DNA of 64,000 nucleotides, from NCBI GenBank assembly GCA_015680685.1, contig MNCI01003445.1:40269-104268 (forward strand), given 5' to 3'. Positions 33,754 to 47,100 of the stretch are shown piece after piece (position 1 is the stretch's first letter; each line of letters starts with the position of its first letter). This stretch comes from Gnetum montanum (taxonomy: Eukaryota; Streptophyta; Gnetopsida; Gnetales; Gnetaceae). The position numbers and the translations under genes were made by a program. The notes under the pieces were generated by a model. It ran no database searches. It was not told where the DNA came from and saw only the letters and a program-made list of their open reading frames with translations.

Positions 33754-35806
33754 TGCAACAACCCATATTTTTAGATGCTTAGGTTGGTACTTGTACCTTG
33801 TGCTTTTGTGCTTCTTGATACTTTGGATGTTATGTTGTGCCTTTGAATTATGCTTATTAGCTAGTTTAGATTTCCAACTTTATGTTTTATTCTTATGTAT
33901 ATATATAATTCCATTCATTATTAATTATTTTTTTAGCTAACATGCACTAACCCAATGGATGAGTTTGGTAGGCTTTTGATGGAGGCTACGGTATGGATAT
34001 GTGAAGCATGTGATAAAATAAATATTTTTTTGTATAAGCATGATATAATTTTCATTAATTAAATTAGTTATGATATGTGCTATTCTAATTTAATTATTTG
34101 TGATATAGTTTGATGGTTGTTGTAGGATATATACATGAGTTATGAGAGGCTTTATAGTAGTTTTCTTTATTTTGAATTTTATTTTAAGCAATAGGGTTGG
34201 GGTTGCTACATTAATATTCTTAGTAGTTTTTCATTAACAACCCCTACTTCATTATTCTGAGCATTTTGGCATCAATTTTCTTGGACATGAAAGAACTATT
34301 GGATTGAAGGCTTATGGCACTGTTATGGAGCCTTACTCGTTCATGTGCATGATTGTGTAAGATTTCCTGGTTGTATTTGAATGTTACTTTGTGGATTGTG
34401 CTTCTATTCTCTAGGTGAGTTATCTTGGCATTTTCTCATGTTTATTTTTATTCTCAAGTTTTGTGCATTATTAATGTGGATTGAGTTTTGCTGAATTATT
34501 TTTAGATTTTTAGACAATTATGATTAGAATTGGGTCTTGCTTTGAACACATAGAATTGCCTTATTTTTATGCTTAATTTTCTTGGTTCTTTCTATTGTAA
34601 ATTTTACCATTCTGGATGATTTTGGGAAATGAGGGCTTTATGAGAATTCAAGAAAAAATTATTTCAAGCTTGGATATTGAATGTTAGTTATGAATCTTGG
34701 TGTTGCTAGATTTGTCCTCTGATAGATCTAATTATATTTCAAAATCTTGATAACTCTTGATATTTGATCCCCAATGGGATGCATTAGTGTGGCTCTTATT
34801 GTAGGTTCCATCCTACAAAAGAGGATGATTCATGGCTCATTGGTTGCTTTATTGAATATCTCCAGAATGTTAAAAGTGAGTTATGGATGGCATCTCTAGC
34901 ACTGGTAGTTTGGAAAGTTACTGATGCATCCTAGGCAACACCCTTAGTATTGAGACTAATAAATAAAATCCATGTGCATGGTAGTACAATATTTGATTTG
35001 ATACTTGGTTTAGAAAATTGGTTTTGAATGTACTCATGATAATAATTTAAAATTGAGTGTGATGCATGCTAACCTTCTTATTTGCAAGTTGATGGGTTGG
35101 AGTGAATAATTTAGTTTTATTGGAATTTCATTTGATATTTAAATATATGTATGATGTTTGATTTATTATATTTGGATTATTTTTGCATACTAACATGTGT
35201 TGCAAGGTAGCATGCCTTCATCTAGCTATCATGAGACTTGCCCTTAAATCAACCTAAGGAGGTTCCAAGGTTTCTTGCTTAGTATATACCAATCACTCTA
35301 TTTTATTTTGATGTCACCAATGTTAGGTAGAGCAAGAAGATCTCTTGGTGATAGCTGCCAATTTTCAAATTTTATTATATAAAACTTTATTTTATTATCT
35401 CTTTAGACATATTATGACATTTTTATAAACAAGTATTAGTTGGCCCTCTTTGTGATTTCTGTTTTGAATCATGGATCATTTTTATGTATTGCTAAGCATA
35501 TATTGATATGACTATTTTTTATTATGCTTTAGTTCTTATATTTTCATGTTATTGTCTATCTTCACTTACAATTAGATTTTAGTTTAATTTAATATAATTT
35601 ATACTAAGTAATTATATTTTATTCTTCCACTATTATTGTCTTCCTTTTTCTTTTGGCCATGTTATCATTGTAATTCCTTTCACTTTCTTATTACTACATT
35701 AGTCCATTTTGATTTTCAAGTTCTCTTATCATGACCATTTATTTGTTTGGGGTTTTATATCCAACATAATGTTCTTAAACCTATGGCTAAGAATGAGGGT
35801 GTTACA
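33754..35806 (+). repeat. 3' LTR of the Tekay/Del-like element
   Basis: About 2,050 bp, beginning TGCAACAACCC and ending GGGTGTTACA, the near-palindromic ends usual in this lineage (TGTAACACCC / GGGTGTTACA). It follows the chromodomain by about 70 bp. AT-rich, with no gene. Borders are inferred from the ends only, as the partner LTR is not in the window. Confidence 0.6.
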
Positions 35807-36389
35807 ATGTATTATGTGGGTTATTAGGATCTTGTATTGAATCTACAGTTATCATAGTTATGTGAGTTTTGAGTAATGATGGATGGTATTGTCAAAGGTT
35901 TTGTTACAATTATGGATTTTTGATGGTTTTATACAAAAAATGTATGTATTTTCCTTAGGATTTGTGTCATTTAATATCAATTGGAATTTTTCTTATCTTA
36001 CCTTCAATTGTAATCATATTCTCTTTGTTTAGTGGCTCGTAGTTAGGAATTACATTATTTTGGAACTATTACCTAACTATTTGACATCTAGAAACATCTA
36101 AGCATTATTTGAAATTATATATTAGCCAAACTAACATTTGGGCCATATTTACAAGTTCATGATTAGTTATGATGTATGTGTTGGTCTTGATCATGGCTTG
36201 TGGTTAGGTTATGGTCAACTTGAGGGCCAAAAATATGAAGGTATATTTGTTTTCTACTAACATATGATTTTTTATAGAAACCATAAGTCATGGTAAGATC
36301 AATATGGGTCATGGTTAGGTCATTATGTGTTGAACATTTATTTTTTCTACATTTCTTTTTATCATTTGTAAAATATGATTGACCATAGG
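35807..36389. other. AT-rich stretch between two elements
   Basis: No gene or repeat recognised. It contains several GGTCATGGTTAGGTCA-like runs near 36190-36325, perhaps a short degenerate tandem repeat. The last five bases (ATAGG) are the left flank of Athila copy 2; the right flank is outside the window. Confidence 0.4.
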
Positions 36390-37347
36390 TGATGAGTAGC
36401 GAGGTACCCCTATGCTCAACCATATGAATACGAGCGTTTCACACACAATACGATCAAATTCCAAGGACTACGTGCTTATGTGCCCTTGTGGAACAAGGAT
36501 GGGTTGGTTGATCGTTGTCTTCCCAAGATTACCTATATGTCATGATTCTATTGTTAAGTAAGCTTGAGGCATATGATTTTTATAGCTTTTATGTTTTTAT
36601 GTCATGCACTAGTAGGGAAGGAGAGAGGTAACTAACTAATTTAACTTAACTACTCATTAACTAAGTTCTAACTAATCCTAACACCAGCATCCATTTCCAC
36701 TTGTTGTACACATCCTAAACCAGTGCAACACTGCTGGGATTACCAAACACTAATCGTTACTGGGTTACTAAGCATTACACACATGCTCAAACTGGTCATG
36801 CTTGTGTAATTTTATGATTTTCTTAATTGATCAAAATGAATTACTATGCTAATAACATAAATGTAAAGTACATAAAATAAAATAAATGCATAAGAAAATA
36901 AAATAAAAGAAATATGTAAGAAAACAAATCTTAAGTGCTGCAAGGATGAATCAAAGAGCTCATTTTTATTGTCGTACACAAGGTGTGCTTAGGTACACAA
37001 TGCTCGAATAAAGATTCATCCACACTTAGACCTCCTGCTGTGGGCACTTGGAAAATACTCTAACTTTTAAACAGACTACAAGATTTCGCTACTTGACTAC
37101 TGAAAGACTTCTTTCCCAATTGTGTGCCTGGGCACTGTATTTATAGGCTTGGGAGCAACTACTCTAATAATTAGAGTAACCGCTCTAATAATTAGAATAA
37201 CTACTAAAGCAACCACTAGAGTAACCACTCTAATAATTAGAGTAACCGCTAGAGTAACTACTCTAATAATTAGAATAAATGCTAGAGTAATCGCTAGAGT
37301 AACTACTCTAATAATTAGAATAACTGCTAGAGTAACCACTCTCATCA
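36390..37347 (-). repeat. 3' LTR of Athila copy 2
   Basis: 958 bp, TGATGAG...CTCATCA. Minus-strand TATA box at 37137-37146. Upstream of it in element orientation is the palindrome array described at 37155-37340. The rest aligns with the copy 1 LTR and with the first 460 bp of 63523-64000. Confidence 0.88.
37155..37340. repeat. Array of CTCTAATAATTAGAG palindromes in U3
   Basis: Five copies of a 15-base palindrome (37162-37176, 37183-37197, 37228-37242, 37261-37275, 37306-37320; three end in GAA instead of GAG), separated by GTAACC/GTAACT spacers. It lies directly upstream of the TATA box in element orientation and is absent from the LTRs of copies 0 and 1. Confidence 0.85.
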
Positions 37348-37357
37348 TACCCCCATG
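37348..37357 (-). promoter_or_regulatory. Polypurine tract of Athila copy 2
   Basis: On the minus strand CATGGGGGTA directly precedes the LTR, identical to copy 1. Confidence 0.75.
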
Positions 37358-38711
37358 ACTAAATGAAAACTCATCCTCGAGTATAGAAGAAAAGAAACAA
37401 GTTCTTTACAAACTATTGGGAAGGTATGAGATTATTGACTAACTGACAACTGACAGTGGAATGGGATGATAGACTCAACGTGCCCAATAAATAGATAAAT
37501 AAGCATATTATAACATTAGTGTTCATGACCATTGTGGTGAACACTTGTACATAAATGACATCCAAGCCTTTATTTGGCAGCTTGTAGAGAAAGAGAGAGA
37601 AAGAAAATGAAGCATGTTGCTGCCAATGCTAAGATTGCACCTTCCATTCTTTATCCATAGCCACACCACTAGACTTGCTCCTTTTGTAAATGCTCCAATT
37701 CCAATCCATCCTAAGTGCTTCTTCCAAGCCCAGTCCATTTTTTGTATGATCACCATCTGCACATACAACACAATTACAAATGAGGAAGTATAGATAAACC
37801 ACATTGCAGTTGATACCTTACCTCGATATGAAGCACATTGGCTGAGTTGTGGTTATGGCAGAAACTGGTTTAGAGATTTATCACAGGTGACTACCCAAGG
37901 TGTAGGGGTTAGGTAAATTGTAAATTGGAGAAAATTGAAAAATTTGTGCCAAGGCTCCCACGACTAAGAGCAAACCTTCGATAGCTATAAGATGGAAAAA
38001 TATGAGGAATAAGAAAAATGGGAAAAAATAACAATGACAATGCCAATAAAATGGATTTCATGGATGGGGATGAAACAAGAGATGATTGATTGCAAGAAAT
38101 ATTTAAGGAAAAGAACTTAACAATTTCACCAAAAAGGAATGCTAGTGGGTCCTCCCCAAAGTAGGCTCATGCCTTTTATGCCCTAACAAACCCACAAACC
38201 AAAGAGTTCGTAGGCTCTAGGAATGTCATTTGGAATCAAGAGTTAAAAACTTACCCACAAGAATTCACCAAATAAGAACAATGCATCAACCTAAAATGGA
38301 CTAATGATAAAACTGGCAATGAGGTGGAAAATGGGAAGAAAGATGGAGAGGAGAGAATGGAATGGAATCCCAAGAACAAGGTTGTGTAAAGCCCCTTGTG
38401 TATTTCATGGTTAAGATAACTAAGTAGAACGCATCCCAAATCTAAACTCAAACCAACCACATTCAATGACCTTGCATCAATACACTTGGCCAATCCATCC
38501 TCTTGAGGCAACAAGAATGCCTTCACAAAGAGTAACCACCATCCCAAGGAAAGCGAGATGGAGAAGCAGGAAGTGAGAAAGGGCTTTAGTTAGAGGGAAA
38601 CTTTAGGCATGGGTAACATGTCTTTCCAATTTCATAACCAATTCTTATAGCCCATATTGCTTTATTATGTCTAAGGGGTGTGCTTTGAATTCTCACTTTT
38701 CTCCTTTCTTT

Positions 38712-38742
<31 letters not shown>

Positions 38743-39290
38743 TGAGAACCACACCATGCAAAGACTTATTTTTATTCACTCAGCTTCCTAATTTTTGAAC
38801 AATGTCAAAATGGTGGAAAAACCCAAGAAACAAGCATCCAAGCACCCAAAAGAATGGCTAGCACAAATACATCAAATCCCCTTGAAGTCATAACCTTTTC
38901 ATCCTTTGATTCTTTCCTTGGTTTGAAAAGTACTTAGCCACCAATTCATTAATAAATTTACTTAGAAAAAGGGGACTGTATAGTTCCAAGACAAAGGAGA
39001 CCATAGAGTTGTATGGATGAGTGGATGACATGGACTCATTACCTATTTTACCAAAAGAGCCATACCTTAATATCAACATCATAATTCAAAGGTAAAAACC
39101 AAACATTAGAAATCAATATGATATAATGCAATCCACCATCATGAGCACTTTATTGGATGATAAATAAAAGTAAATCAAGTAAACAAAGAAATAGTATAAA
39201 CATGAACGATGGTGTAAAACAAAAATAAGAAAAGTTGGAAAAATGTGTAAATCAAAAATTCAAAAAGAATTGAGGGCCTAGAATGGTTAG
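37358..39290 (-). other. Non-coding stretch between integrase and 3' LTR, Athila copy 2
   Basis: Aligns with 4579-6428 of copy 1. A poly-T run lies at about 38720-38739 where copy 1 has a shorter T run near 5887. No ORF is shared by the two copies. Confidence 0.6.
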
Positions 39291-40480
39291 CATAGGTGGC
39301 CATCTCCCCCATGACTAAGTTGGAAGGAGGAGATCCAAAATAGTGAGCAAGGTTGTCCATCAATAGAGGGAGCATGTGTACTGGCTATCCTAAGCTCATG
39401 GAAAGGTTTGGTTTATTGTACATTGACCAAAAATTTCTTGTCTAGGCTCTCAGGTTTGTATATTGTCATGGCCCCTAAAGGAAAAGTTGCATAAATAATA
39501 TAAGGTCCTTCCCACAATGTTTGAAATTTAGTATGTTGTGGCACATGTGTGGGATTTCAGTAGAGAAACTTATCTCCAAGTTGATATTTAACTTTCCTAA
39601 TCCTTGGGTTATGACGTTGTTTATTGAATGCCTTGTGCAACTCGTTAGATGATAGGGAAGCTAGTCAGTTTTCATCTAACAAGTTAAGGGTTACCAACCA
39701 TTGTTTCTATGCTAGATCAAGGTCAAGGTTGAGGTCACATGCCATGGATAATGTATGGAGCTCCATTTGAATGGGAGGCATTGGTAATTTACCATACACT
39801 AACTCATAGGGAGAGTAGCCTATACGGAGTTTTCATGTGAAGTGGTATGCCCAAAGAGCATCATTTAGTTTAGTGCTTCAGTCTCACCTAAACTTGCTAA
39901 CAGTTCTTGTCAATATCTTCATAATCTCCCTATTGGTGGCTTCTACTTGACCGTTCTCTTGGGAGTGGTATGGTGTAGTCAATTTATGCTCAACCCCTAC
40001 GTGTTGCATTAATTTCTGAAAATTTTCACCTGTGAAGTGGGTACCATTATCTGAAATAAGTGCACAAGGCACATCAAACCTATTTATGATTTATTATTGA
40101 ACAAATTGTGCAGCTATAGATGATGTACAATCCTTAACAGTAGCTGCTTCTACCCATTTAGTTAGGTAATCAATAGCAACAATGATATAGGCTTTTCCAT
40201 TGGACATTGGTGTAATTGGCCCCAAAAAATCAATTTCCCAAATGTCAAAGGGTTCTAATGGTTGGATCCATTGTTGCAAACCCTCCATTCTAGTAGTCAT
40301 TCCCCCATCATGTTGACAGTGCTCACAAGATTGAACAAATTAATGGGCATCCCAAAACAATGTAGGCCAATAATATCTTGCAAGCAAGATCTTGATGGCC
40401 ATTTGTATCCCAGCATAATGACCCCCACAAGGACCCTCATGAGCATCTTGGAGAACTCGTAGTTAATCTATATCAGGAAC
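39290..40480 (-). pseudogene. Integrase of Athila copy 2 (broken)
   Basis: Core with WEIDFLGPITPMSNGKAYII and IDYLTKWVEAA (40300-40094), then LISDNGTHFTGENFQ and YHSQENGQVEATNREIMKIL (40072-39884). All three acidic residues of the DDE triad are present, unlike copy 1. The zinc-binding part lies at about 40480-40320. The C-terminal domain runs to about 39300 in several frames. A frame change near 40085 and stops inactivate it. Confidence 0.82.
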
Positions 40481-40549
40481 ACACCATCAAACCAATCCAT
40501 CGAGACACAGTTTGTAAAGTTGCCCATTGATTTCCATAAAGTACTTAGC

Positions 40550-42300
40550 TCAGTGAAGAAACTGTTGTTTCTTCTTAAGTTTTAACTCTCGTGGTATTTG
40601 TTGGGTGAGGAGATAGATAAGAATGCTACTATACCATTTTTTCTCCATAGGTGATTGATTATTCACTACACTAGTAAAGAGGAATTCATCAGGAAGATAA
40701 TCAAAAATTGGATACTCATCCTCTTTGTTATCCCATTGTAATCGAGATAAATGATCAGCAACTACATTGTCGGTGCCTTTACGATCGATCATCGTAAGAT
40801 AGAACTCTTATGAGAGTACAAACCATCATATGATACAAGGGCTTACCATTGGATTATTCATGAGGAACCTTATTACACTATGATCTGTATGTATATATAC
40901 TTTATATCCCAATACATAGTGTCTAAACTTTTCTAGTGCAAACACTACAACCATTAATTCTTTCTTTGTGGTAGTGTAGTTAAGTTGTGCATCAGCAATA
41001 CTTCTACTTATACAGTGGATGTCATATGGACACATCTAGTCATCTAACTATGTAAGTATGGCTCCTAAGGCATATTTGGATGCGTCAGTCATGATATGGA
41101 ATGGTTTGGACCAATTAGGAGCTTGTAGAATGGGTGTTTCTCCTAGCTTCTATTTTAAAGTTTGAAAAGCTAATTCGCATTCCCTAGTCCACTTGAAAGG
41201 TACATTCTTTTTCATTAATTACACCAATGATTTGGCAACCTTTGAAAATTTCTCAATAAATCTCCTATAGTAACCAGTATGTCCAAGGAATGACCGAATA
41301 TCTTTGACAGTTTCTGGTTGATGGGTAATTCCTTGGATAACTTTGATTTTTTCAGGGTTACTTCTATCACTATGTGTGAGATTTTGTGCCCTAGTACTAC
41401 GCCCTCTTGGATCATCAAATGGCATTTCTGCCAATTGAGCCTCAAATTGATTTCTACACATCTTTTTAACACTTGCTCTAACCAGTCCAAGGCTTGATCA
41501 AAGTTTTCTCCATAGTTAGAGAAATCATCCATAAAGACTTCTACACTATTTCCTATCTGTTGTTTGAAGATTCTTAGAACTAGTCATTGAAATGTTGTAG
41601 GGGCATTGCACAAGCCAAATGACATTTGTTTGTATGCAAATGTTCTCCAAGGACTCGTGAACGTAGTCTTGGCTTGATCTTTTGGGGCTATTTATATTTG
41701 ATTATATCCACTATATCTATCTAGAAAATTGTAGTAGTGATGCCCTCTGATGGTGTCTAAGACTTGGTCAAAAAATGGCAATGGAAAGTGATCTTTGAAT
41801 GTTGCCATATTTAGTAGCCTAAAATCTATGCACACCCTCCATTTACCTCCCTTTTTAGGCACAATAACTAAGGGGCTAATCCATTCACTATCAGCAATGG
41901 GGTATATGAACCTTGCCTTGAGAAGCTATTTAATTTCTTCCTTAACTACTTGCTTCAGCTTTGGATTTAAATACCTCTGTGGTTATCTTTGAGGCTTCAT
42001 GGAGGGTTCAATGTAAATCTTATGTTGGCATATCCTAGGATCTATTCCAGTTAATTTGTAATATGGCCAAGCAAAGGCTTTTGACCATCTATTGATTACC
42101 TTTAGCAGTTCTTCATTCTGTTTAGGAGCAAGCTTAGCGTTGATAATTACTGATTTTTCATTTTTAAGAAACATGTATTCCATACCGATGGGTAATGATT
42201 TCAACTTGAGGGGCACCTGCATAAATTTCTTAAGGATTTCCATCTTCCCCCAGTTGAAATTTTCAAGGTTAAGACTTGGAAGTTGGCAGTTGACTTGCTC
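40550..42300 (-). pseudogene. Reverse transcriptase and RNase H of Athila copy 2 (broken)
   Basis: Upstream part with INAKLAPKQNEELLKVINRW (42150 area), the fingers motif VPKKGGKWRVCIDFRLLN near 41840, the catalytic FMDDFSNYG near 41530, and LNWQKCHLMIQEGVVLGHKI. RNase H: LNYTTTKKELMVVVFALEKF and VYIHTDHSVIRFL with the Asp intact (41035-40826), then MIDRKGTDNVVADHLSRLQW at 40792. A frameshift near 41390 and scattered stops are present. The upstream end is the Tat insertion site. Confidence 0.83.
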
Positions 42301-42305
42301 TGATG
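42301..42305. repeat. Target duplication of the younger Tat element, left (TGATG)
   Basis: TGATG directly precedes the LTR start TGAAACACC; repeated at 60164-60168. The unoccupied site survives in copy 1 near 9440-9460 (GCTCTAATGTGTCTATGC). Confidence 0.92.
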
Positions 42306-43892
42306 TGAAACACCGTGGAAATTGTGAATCGGCCTCAGGTGAAGATTCACGGTTCAGGCAAAAGTTCGTGATAGAACACCGGAAGGTAGAACAAGGCAAA
42401 GTAAGGCGAAACGATGTCCGACATCAAGTCTCCAAGTTCCTTATAAATTTCAATTTTACTATGTTTTCTATCTTTACACTACATTACACAACATAGCGTA
42501 ATGATGTTTAGCGTAATTCTACTTAACATAGTCTGACATCAGAAGGTAACTTACTTCAGCAGATTTGGTGAAGCTTAAGGCTTAAGCAGCGTAATATGTG
42601 ACTTCTCGCATACCCTGCTAAGTCTTTGTCCAGGGTCGGATTTACGCTCTGTTACGCAAGGTAGTGTAATGAGCTTCAAAAAGGTCAAAGGGAAAGTCCA
42701 AAAGAAGCGCGACAGATCAGCTCCTTTCTTTTTGCGGATTGATCACCTTACGCTCGTTACGCTACGCAGCGTACGTCAGTGTAATTTATCGTTGAGTTGA
42801 TCATTTTTTACGCTTTGCTGCGTAAATAAGCGTAAAACAGCTTGACTCATTATTTCCATGCTTTGTTACGCTTTGCTATGCGACGCAGCGGAAACAAGTG
42901 TAATACAGCGTAAAGTCGGCTAAAGCAGTTACGCATTTGCTATCCATACGCGTAATACGTTGATAAGCGTATTGCGCATAATTATGAAGTAGCTTTGGCA
43001 AAAGTGTTGATAGTGTACGTTGCAATGTGACGTGACATAGCCAGTTCGTCAAGTAAACAGCATCCAAAAAGTTCGAGACACGTGTCATCAAGGCCGTGCC
43101 TTTTCTGCATATTATAAATACCTCAGTTGGCGAAGAAAAGAAGGACTTATGGAAATTTTTTTTGGAGAGAGGAGCAGTGGCTGGCATCTTCATTTTTTTT
43201 GGCAATTATCATCCTTGAGCAGAGACAAGAGACATTTTCGAGCATTTAGCAGCAGGAGCAATCATACCTTTTGGTGAAAATACAGTTCTCCCATTGGTGA
43301 TTCTTGGCAGTTTTGAGATGTGACTATACAAAGTGAAGATGATAGATTAGAGATCACAAGATCATCTGGTGCGATTGGCAAGATCTATTGATCAGACACA
43401 GTTGTTTGATAAACATCCGAGCTTGACCTTCCTTGCACTCCATCTTTGGCTTACAAGGTAGACTGAGCTCCATTCTGCACTCCTTGTTAAACAGTTTTCT
43501 TATTATTTTGTGTATGTTCCGCACAAGATAATCGGAATCTTTCCATTGTAATTTTGTATACAAGATACTCATTTTTTCGGGTCAAAGTACAGATCTTTAA
43601 ATCACACATTTCTCTTAAATCTGATTCCCTTTGTCGTGTTAACGTTGTCATTATCGCAATTTATCTACATCGTTTTCCTTTCCTTTCGCGATTTATCGAA
43701 TCAAATCTTTCCACGAAACACCTATAATCTTCGTCGATTTACTGATTAAGTAAGTCCCTGTCTGATTGACAAGACCGTTCAGGGCACTGTGGATTCGTTT
43801 TCTCTAGCACAGCCCTTGCACGGATCCGTGGTTAAGACTGTGTACACAGATTTTGTTTGGTATTCCAGCTACCGACATTTTCCGTCGTTCCA
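42306..43892 (+). repeat. 5' LTR of the younger Tat element
   Basis: 1,587 bp, TGAAACACC...GTCGTTCCA. TATA box ATTATAAATACC at 43111-43122. Upstream of it, 42740-43000, lie many palindromes built from TTACGC/GCGTAA. The 3' LTR is nearly collinear. Confidence 0.92.
43111..43122 (+). promoter_or_regulatory. TATA box of the younger Tat LTR
   Basis: ATTATAAATACC in both LTRs (second at about 59380-59391). It likely sets the start of the genomic RNA a short way downstream. Confidence 0.7.
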
Positions 43893-43898
43893 ATTTTC

Positions 43899-43915
43899 TG
43901 GCGCTAGAAGGAGGG
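43899..43915 (+). promoter_or_regulatory. Primer-binding site of the younger Tat element
   Basis: TGGCGCTAGAAGGAGGG, starting seven bases after the LTR. It begins with the TGG expected to pair with a tRNA CCA end and resembles sites attributed to tRNA-Arg in Tat-lineage elements; I could not check the tRNA. Confidence 0.7.
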
Positions 43916-44147
43916 CCTAGGCTCCAATTCATATTTTTACGGGTAGCCCTATAAGCGATCTATACCCGCGTTGCCAAAATGTAAACGTAATACCTCTAGG
44001 GAAGTTTACAAAAAAGTGTGCGGTGTAGATTGGTCACAGTAACAATTCCTTTGGAATCCTACAGGGTAGAAAGCCTAATCGCGATCTTTTTTGTCCATCG
44101 CTTTTTTTTTGGATCTAGTCATTTGTCGCTATTAACCTACTTGACCA

Positions 44148-47100
44148 ATGGATTCTGCACACACAAACACAGCCGCCATGATTACCACTGACTCGGGTGC
44201 CACATCTGTGAATCCCATCGCCACCACTAGACTAGCCTCTGGTGTTATAGGACCTCAGGGACTGTCACATCGCTCATTGAGACTGCAAGGCAGAGACCTC
44301 ATATTTACCGTCGTGACCCCTGAGGAATATAACTTCATCTGCGTCAAGATCCAGGCAAAGCTTGCCCTTAGTCGAGCCGAGATCGAGGTGAAACAAAATT
44401 TTGAGATGATCCACCGAGGGGGTCAGGATTTTACCCCTACCGCCTACGACATCATTCCTTTGATAGAACATTACCATGAAATCATAACACAATTGGTCAT
44501 GGCTAAGAGTCAGGCTACCCGGGCTATGCTTGAACCCTAGAATAGGGAGGAAGAAGAAGATGAATTTGTAGCCCAATCTGAACATTCGTACCATACTCTG
44601 AGCCCCCATACCTACATAAATCCCTTATTCCCTCTCAATGGAGAAGCTGCCCCTCTTAATCCCGCCATGACCACACAAACTCACATTCCTGTCATCCCGC
44701 AAGCCACTACGCAGTCGCTAGGGTTGCAAGTACAAATACCCCAAAATAACATGGGGGCGGTTTCATCGCCACGCATAATCAGCATTCCGTCGGTGGTTCC
44801 TGCATCCACTGCGCCTCATTTCATCCCTCAGATCCAACCCCAAGCCATGTTTACAACCCACCCGGTGCAAAATTCGATGCAAACTCTATCGTTGCCGCCC
44901 CCTCTAACCCAACAGATCACAGCCATCGTTCAGCCAGAGACATCTGTCGAACAGCCCACCGCGAGTCAGTGGATCATTCCCGTGGCACAACATAACCAGT
45001 CTATGGTATATGGTGTGCAACCCTTGGCTGCACTCACAATGCATGTTCTGCAGATGATCCCACAATATCCTCATCATCTCTATCCCGCGCAGCTGGCAGC
45101 GGCTAATCTCTCTGTTCAACCCGGTGGGTGGTGGTCTTCGCAGGCAGCTTCATCCACAGGGATCCCCATGGCACCATCTGCCAGCCAAGCTATTCCTCCA
45201 TTTCCACTCCCTGGCACTGATCTTCCAGGTCAACCCCCTGCTCCCCCTGCATAAGCATCTTCATCAATAGGCTTAGATCAAGCATTCTTACTTATTCAGA
45301 CCCTCACCGAGGAGGTTAGACACCTTAAGGCCGCTGGCTCAAACACTATACAGATCATGGACTTCTATCAAGATGATCCTATTAGTCCAGCATTCCCCAT
45401 GTTGTCACTACCCCCGGGGATGTCCTTACCCCATTTCACTAAATATAATGGGGAGGGAGATCCCAACGCTCACCTGGTCACCTTCAAATCTGAATCTTTG
45501 TTGTTACAATAGTGGCCTCACACAATCATCTACGTCTTTGCGATGTCTCTGACAGGGAAAGCTTTGGATTGGTATCGAGCCCTCCCTCACTCTTCCATCT
45601 CAACCTTGGAAGAGCTCCTGACACAGTTCGTGACTCGCTTTAAATACAACCTAAAGCCAGAGGTCACGTTAGATCAACTCATGGGAGTGAAACAGGACCC
45701 GCTCAAACCAGTCCAAAAGTTTATATAGCGGTGGAGTGCTACTTTGAATGAAATCCGTGAGCCAATCACGGAGGCCCATTTGCTAGCCATATTCAAAGGA
45801 ACAGTTAACAATTTTATCAAGTCTAAGCTGTATTATCTTTCCCCTAGCTCCTTACATCAGGCTTTTACCTAGACCAAAAGCATTCAAGATGCTATAGAGG
45901 CTACCAAGGACCCAGCGTATGTCGCCTACAAAAATGCTAACAACAAGGGTAAGGATAAAGGTAAAACAACAACAACAATGGTAGCTGCACTGGCTGAAGG
46001 TGCTAAGAACAAAAACAAGAAGGCACCTACGGCATCACCCGAGACCACGACTAGTGCGAGCAGCACCAGCCAAGACACATCTGCCACTGAAAAGCCCGCT
46101 CAACCGAAACCAAACTTTGAGCGTAAAGATCGCTCAAAGTATACAACCCTCCCTGTAAAACACTCGGAACTTTTGAAACAACTACTAGGGGCAGGATACA
46201 TTTAGACTAAGAAGGTATCTGAAGAAGCTCTGAAGCATCACAGACGTCACTGTGAACTACTGAAGAATCCTTCTTTAGCCCTACCTGATGAACTACCAGT
46301 TCCGAGGTCTTTCAGGCTGGACGGTTTCTGTTACTACCATCAGCTGTGTGGTCACGACACAGATTACTACTGGGCGTTGAAAGATGATATTCAACACATG
46401 ATTGACAATGGTTCACTCAAATTAGACGGCAGTAGTCCAATGCGTCCGAAAAACCAAGCATTGCATGTGTACAAGGATCCATTGAACGTAAACAACGCAC
46501 CCTACACAATCAACGTGGTGAGTATGGACAGTGAGAGGAAAGTACCACCCAAACAACCTTTTGTTTTGCGTGTATCTGCCAACTCACCAAGGGGGACAAG
46601 CTTTTCACCAGCAGCTAGTGGTGTCTCAAGGCCATCCTTCATCATTCGGGCACCTTCTCCAGATTCAACACAGCCTCCCAGTAACAGTAAAGCCGCGGCT
46701 ATGTCCGTGCCCACACCTAAGGCACCTTTCATTCTTAGGGTGCCAAAATCACCGGCTACCCCTTTTACGTAGGGGCAAGCTTCTAACGCAAATCACCAAC
46801 CATCACCTAATAAACAAAAGGAAGGGACCACGTTAGTCAATGCCGCTAAAAACCATGTTACGTTAGGCTTTGCTAGGCCCAAGCCCTTGGCCTCTGTCAC
46901 TGCATCTGCGCCTCTTGGGTAGGACAAGGGTGCAGAAACATAGCCACCCACCCTCGACAAGAAAAAGAGCAACCCTCCGGCTAACGCTGTTCCGCCTAGG
47001 GAGATCTGTCTCTTAGGGCGAATGGAAGAAGACAGAGGGGACAAACAAGCCAGTAAAGAATGGGACCTCCTTGACGTGTTTACGCAGGTCAAATAGGCTC

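Noticed and set aside
37097-37358. Overlapping open frames on both strands full of Ile/Val/Thr repeats
   Set aside because: They are translations of the palindrome array in an LTR.
38251-38547. 98-residue minus-strand open frame as an env-like gene of Athila copy 2
   Set aside because: The corresponding part of copy 1 does not keep the frame.
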